Assembly: GCA_026391355.1 (NCBI GenBank)
Contig: JAPLDH010000074.1
Span: 1-64,000 of the forward strand
Direction of reading: 5' to 3'
Length of the DNA: 64,000 nucleotides
DNA from: Bacteroidota bacterium
GTDB lineage: Bacteria; Bacteroidota; Bacteroidia; Bacteroidales; FEN-979
Below the pieces are notes generated by a model, which had not been told where the DNA came from, did not search any database, and saw nothing but the letters and a program-made list of their open reading frames with translations. Positions 60,148 through 64,000 of this stretch are shown here, one piece after another. Made by a program: the position numbers and the translations under genes. Position 1 is the stretch's first letter. Each line of letters starts with the position of its first letter.

Positions 60148-62580
60148 ATGAAATTCAGTATTAAAGAAGGTAGTTTTTATCTTAACGACAAAAAGGTATT
60201 TCTCAATTCGGGAGAGATCCATTATTTTAGAATTAAGCGCAATCTGTGGGACAAACATCTTGAAGCGGCTAAAGAGGCCGGCCTTTCTACCGTCAGCACT
60301 TACGTTCCATGGGCATGGCACGAATCAGAGGAATCTGTTTTTGATTTTGACGGCGCATCCTGTCCGGAACGTGATCTCAAAGGGTGGCTTCAGCGATGCC
60401 AGGCTCATGGATTAAATTGCCTGTTAAAACCAGGACCATTTATTCTGGCTGAGTTTCGGGGAGCCGGACTGCCAGACTGGTTTATGGATCAATATGGCCG
60501 CGATGTTAAGATGCGCAACAGCAAAGGTGAAATAGTTCAAAGTGACGGAGTCAGTCTGTTTAATCAGAAATATCTGGAAAAGGTAACGCTGTGGTATGAT
60601 AAGATCATGCCGTTCATCAGTGAACGCGAAATTTCAATTGGTGGCCCGGTAATTATGATGCAGATCTGTAATGAGATCGGCGTATTCTCATGGCTGGCGA
60701 AACAGGGAGACTACTCAATGGCTGTAAAGGATCGTTTCATTTCATACTTATCGGATAAATTTTCAAGTATTACTGAAGTGAATAGTTTGTGGGGAACAGA
60801 TTATCAGGACTTTGCTCATGTGGATCTGCCTCCTGACGGCAAGCTTCCTTATACATCAAAGGGAGATCGTAGCCGTGATTTTGAATGGCACTGTTTCTGG
60901 AGAACCTATTATGGCGACTATTTGAGAATGTTGAGCGGCATGGCCAGGGAGAGAGGTATCAGCGTTCCATTATATCACAATCTTCCCGGCTGGATTTATG
61001 GACACGGCTATGAATTTCCGGTCAATATCACTATGTATGAAGATTTATTTGATGATAAGAGTGAGATCATATTCGGGGTCGATCATATTCCTGAATTCTT
61101 ATCTTACCGCAATATGCATGATGACCGGATCATTAATGATATAGCTTTTGCCATGCAGGGAAATAAACCGCTGTTTGCTGCTGAGTTCCAGAGCGGTTCC
61201 CGTGAATATCATGTAGTAACGAATCTACGCGAGATGGAACTCTTCTATAAAGCAAGCGTTGCCAACGGTCTGGTCGGTTGGAACTACTATATGTTTTCGC
61301 AGGGACGCAACCCAAGCCGCAAGGGCTATTCCGGTGAAACTTTTTACTGGTTCACACCTCTCACAGCAGAAGGTGAGCGTACCAGTGCCTTCCCGTTGGT
61401 CAAACGAATGAGTAAAGTGATAAAAACCTCCGAAAGCCTTATCGTTAATGCAAAACGAAAAGCTGAAGTATGTGTCCTGTTCTATCCTCCCTATTATGCA
61501 ACTGAACTGGAAAGACCTGTTGATGGGAAGTGTGAACTTCAATTCACGGCTTCTGCCATCAGCAGACCGGCATATTTCGACGGGTTGCTGAAAGCGCTTC
61601 AGGTACTGAATATCGATTATGACATGATTGATTTAAGTAAAGCTTTTGCGGATATATTGCGTAATTACAAACAGGTATGGGCATTCACAACTGATGAGAT
61701 GAATGCCGGGGATCAGCAGACGATAATTGATTATACCAAAGCCGGTGGCAATTGTGTTCTTTTCCCATATCTGCCTGACCGTGAGATGTCACAGAGACCA
61801 TGTACGATCATTCGCAATGCTCTGTCAGTATCACCATCAGGAAGAGAAACCATTGATTCACCATTGATCGATATCTATGAACTGAAAGATATCAAGTGTG
61901 CAAATCCGCAGATCACCTATTCTGAAGAATCGCTCTTGGGTGCGGACGTTATTGCGCGGACTATTCATGGTACTGCATGTGGATTCGAAAAAGTTCTCGG
62001 AAGCGGATCCCTGATTCACCTGGGAACATGGATAGGATATGAAACAGAAGCACATAAACAGGTATATGAAGCAATTCTGAAGAAATCAAGTGCAAAACTC
62101 AGGCAGGCATTAACCGACAATGATAATATCGCTGTAAGAGAACGTTTCACAAATAGCAATTCAGCAGTTCTTTTCATAGGGAATTACTACAACGAAGAAC
62201 AGACTGGCAAAATTTCCTATACTCATCCTGAAAGTGGTGAAGCGGTCTCCATTCCATACTCACAGGATGAGATGATATGGCCGGCATTATACGGGGTATT
62301 AACGCCCGTGTTCATGGCAGTTTCTGAAGGATTAAAGATTCTGCACTGTACCTCTGATATTCTCGGTATTGCAGAGATTAATAATCAACTTGAGATTACC
62401 CTGTACGGAGATCGAGATCTGGCCGGAGAGATCGTTTTTGAAGGTGCGAAAGTCGAAAGAATCGAATCTGCAACCTTAGACGGTGAAACCGTTAAAATGG
62501 TTCGCGACGACAAACGTATTGCATTAACTTACAGTCACAAACACAGGAAAGAAATGATTCTGGATGTTAGAATAGAATGA
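60148..62580 (+). CDS. GH35 beta-galactosidase family protein
   Basis: FYLNDKKVFLNSGEIHYFRIKRNLWDKHLEAAKEAGLSTVSTYVPWAWHE; PGPFILAEFRGAGLPDWF. Confidence 0.92.
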   Translation: MKFSIKEGSFYLNDKKVFLNSGEIHYFRIKRNLWDKHLEAAKEAGLSTVSTYVPWAWHESEESVFDFDGASCPERDLKGWLQRCQAHGLNCLLKPGPFILAEFRGAGLPDWFMDQYGRDVKMRNSKGEIVQSDGVSLFNQKYLEKVTLWYDKIMPFISEREISIGGPVIMMQICNEIGVFSWLAKQGDYSMAVKDRFISYLSDKFSSITEVNSLWGTDYQDFAHVDLPPDGKLPYTSKGDRSRDFEWHCFWRTYYGDYLRMLSGMARERGISVPLYHNLPGWIYGHGYEFPVNITMYEDLFDDKSEIIFGVDHIPEFLSYRNMHDDRIINDIAFAMQGNKPLFAAEFQSGSREYHVVTNLREMELFYKASVANGLVGWNYYMFSQGRNPSRKGYSGETFYWFTPLTAEGERTSAFPLVKRMSKVIKTSESLIVNAKRKAEVCVLFYPPYYATELERPVDGKCELQFTASAISRPAYFDGLLKALQVLNIDYDMIDLSKAFADILRNYKQVWAFTTDEMNAGDQQTIIDYTKAGGNCVLFPYLPDREMSQRPCTIIRNALSVSPSGRETIDSPLIDIYELKDIKCANPQITYSEESLLGADVIARTIHGTACGFEKVLGSGSLIHLGTWIGYETEAHKQVYEAILKKSSAKLRQALTDNDNIAVRERFTNSNSAVLFIGNYYNEEQTGKISYTHPESGEAVSIPYSQDEMIWPALYGVLTPVFMAVSEGLKILHCTSDILGIAEINNQLEITLYGDRDLAGEIVFEGAKVERIESATLDGETVKMVRDDKRIALTYSHKHRKEMILDVRIE

Positions 62581-62706
62581 GTTTTTCCAGTAGTAAAAAA
62601 AAGATGACTCCACATACATGCTTTTCTTGCAGCCCCGCCTGCTGATAATAAACTGTTGATAAATAATTTGAAATCTTTTTGGTTTAATAACAGAAATTAT
62701 ATAACT

Positions 62707-62723
62707 TTGACAAAAATAGTCAA
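62707..62723. promoter_or_regulatory. Possible operator: TTGAC-N7-GTCAA
   Basis: Inverted repeat 9 bp upstream of the HTH regulator start. Confidence 0.35.
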
Positions 62724-62731
62724 CACATAAA

Positions 62732-63037
62732 ATGTCAACAGTAGGACTGAAATTAAGGGAATTGAGAGAAAAGGCAGGATTTTCATTACGAAAAGCTGCT
62801 GTAGCCATTGATATTGATGTGGCTATATTGAGCAAGATGGAACGTGGCGAACGTAAATTTTCAAAAGAGTTGGTTTTAAAATTAGCTGACCTTTATAAAA
62901 CAAATCCGGATAAACTGGTTATTGATTTTTTAAGTGAAAAAGTGCTTTACGCACTCGAAGATGAAGAATTCGGTCTTGAAGCATTAAAGGTTGCTGAGGA
63001 ACAATTAAAATATAAGAACCAAAACGAAAATGAATAG
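62732..63037 (+). CDS. XRE-family HTH transcriptional regulator
   Basis: LKLRELREKAGFSLRKAAVAIDIDVAILSKMERGERKFSKELVLKLADLY. Confidence 0.9.
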   Translation: MSTVGLKLRELREKAGFSLRKAAVAIDIDVAILSKMERGERKFSKELVLKLADLYKTNPDKLVIDFLSEKVLYALEDEEFGLEALKVAEEQLKYKNQNENE

Positions 63038-63550
63038 ATGAATAGTATATTACAACCTGAATACGAAACATTGATATTTCAATTCAGAGGTTTCAAAGTA
63101 ATGATAGATTCAGATTTGGCTATGTTGTATGACGTTCCAACAAAAAGGCTGAAAGAGCAGGTTAAACGTAATATTGAACGGTTTCCGGAAGATTTTATGT
63201 TTGAACTCACTAAAAATGAGAAAGATGAACTGGTCGCAAATTGCGACCGGTTGGCAACGTTGAAACATTCTTCTGTAAATCCATTAGCATTCACTGAACA
63301 AGGTGTAGCAATGCTTTCATCGGTTTTACGTTCCGATAAGGCCATTAAAATGAACATCGAAATTATGCGTGCTTTTGCCCGATACAGGGCATTGTTAAAA
63401 GAAAACGAGGAATTGAAAAAAGAGATTTTTAAACTCGATGCCAAACTCAATCAGGCATTCAAATATTTACTCGACAAACTGGATGCATTGCACCAAAAAT
63501 CAAACGAACCAAGAAAACCCGTTGGATTTAAAATTGATAAAAATAAATAA
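63038..63550 (+). CDS. ORF6N-domain DNA-binding protein
   Basis: FQFRGFKVMIDSDLAMLYDVPTKRLKEQVKRNIERFPEDFMFELT...LAFTEQGVAMLSSVLRSDKAIKMNIEIMRAFARYR. Confidence 0.93.
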   Translation: MNSILQPEYETLIFQFRGFKVMIDSDLAMLYDVPTKRLKEQVKRNIERFPEDFMFELTKNEKDELVANCDRLATLKHSSVNPLAFTEQGVAMLSSVLRSDKAIKMNIEIMRAFARYRALLKENEELKKEIFKLDAKLNQAFKYLLDKLDALHQKSNEPRKPVGFKIDKNK

Positions 63551-63553
63551 GCT

Positions 63554-64000
63554 ATGCCAACACTCCAATTCAAAGGAAAAAACATAATCTGGAATCACCA
63601 TTTGGGTGTTCCGTTTCATACATTGGACGAAGTACCCGAACTGCATTACAAACCAGAAAAAGCCAATGGGAACATGATTATTGAAGGAGATAACCTTAAT
63701 GCCCTTAAAGCACTTTTGCCTCAGTTTTCAGGAAAAGTTAAGTGCATTTATATTGACCCACCTTACAATACCGGAAATGAAGGTTGGGTGTATAATGATA
63801 AAGCCAATAGCCCTTTAATTAAAGAATGGATTGGTAGGACTGTTGGAAAAGATGATTTATCAAGGCACGACAAATGGCTGTGCATGATTGTGCCACGTTT
63901 AAAGATGTTAAGAGATTTACTTTGTGATGATGGTGTAATATTCATTAGCATTGACGATAATGAAGTTCACAATCTAAGAAGAGTCCTTGATGAGATGTTT
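63554..64000 (+). CDS. Type III restriction-modification methyltransferase (Mod), 5' part, truncated by window end
   Basis: Manual translation MPTLQFKGKNIIWNHHLGVPFHTLDEV...GNMIIEGDNLNALKALLPQFSGKVKCIYIDPPYNTGNEGWVYND...GVIFISIDDNEVHNLRRVLDEMF; not in the ORF track because it is open-ended. Confidence 0.93.
   Translation, partial: MPTLQFKGKNIIWNHHLGVPFHTLDEVPELHYKPEKANGNMIIEGDNLNALKALLPQFSGKVKCIYIDPPYNTGNEGWVYNDKANSPLIKEWIGRTVGKDDLSRHDKWLCMIVPRLKMLRDLLCDDGVIFISIDDNEVHNLRRVLDEMF

Overview
A Bacteroidota chromosomal window, judged from SusC/SusD pairs, T9SS-type C-termini and 16S sequence. It begins with the 5' part of a 16S rRNA gene on the minus strand (1-~992). Housekeeping and transport genes follow: an OMP, an M28 peptidase, a PepD-like dipeptidase and a ZIP transporter. 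The accessory stretch at ~6.8-19 kb is heavily rearranged. It holds a tRNA-Leu(GAG) whose 68-bp core is repeated exactly 4 kb downstream, an IS4-like transposase remnant, an AbiEi/AbiEii pair with a second AbiEi fragment, several decayed or chimeric toxin-antitoxin genes, and a small GIY-YIG nuclease whose 5' leader and first codons are amplified as a 139-bp tandem array. From 19 to 36 kb lie secreted T9SS proteins (BNR/GH74-like, C10 peptidase, alpha-amylase, starch-binding) and a GH46-like protein. From 35 to 63 kb lies a large polysaccharide utilisation locus: two SusC/SusD pairs, a GH144-like protein, a GH3-GH144-like fusion, a discoidin/(alpha/alpha)6-type protein, a GPH transporter and GH35. 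The window ends in an HTH - ORF6N - type III methyltransferase cluster that runs off the edge. The best candidates for undescribed biology are (1) the GIY-YIG gene with its amplified leader repeats and solo copies of the same motif, and (2) a DUF559 endonuclease gene bounded by GC-rich terminal inverted repeats and an imperfect 28-bp direct repeat at the 3' end of an OMP gene, with related GC-rich palindromes dispersed in the window. All calls come from reading sequence and translations; no database search was run.
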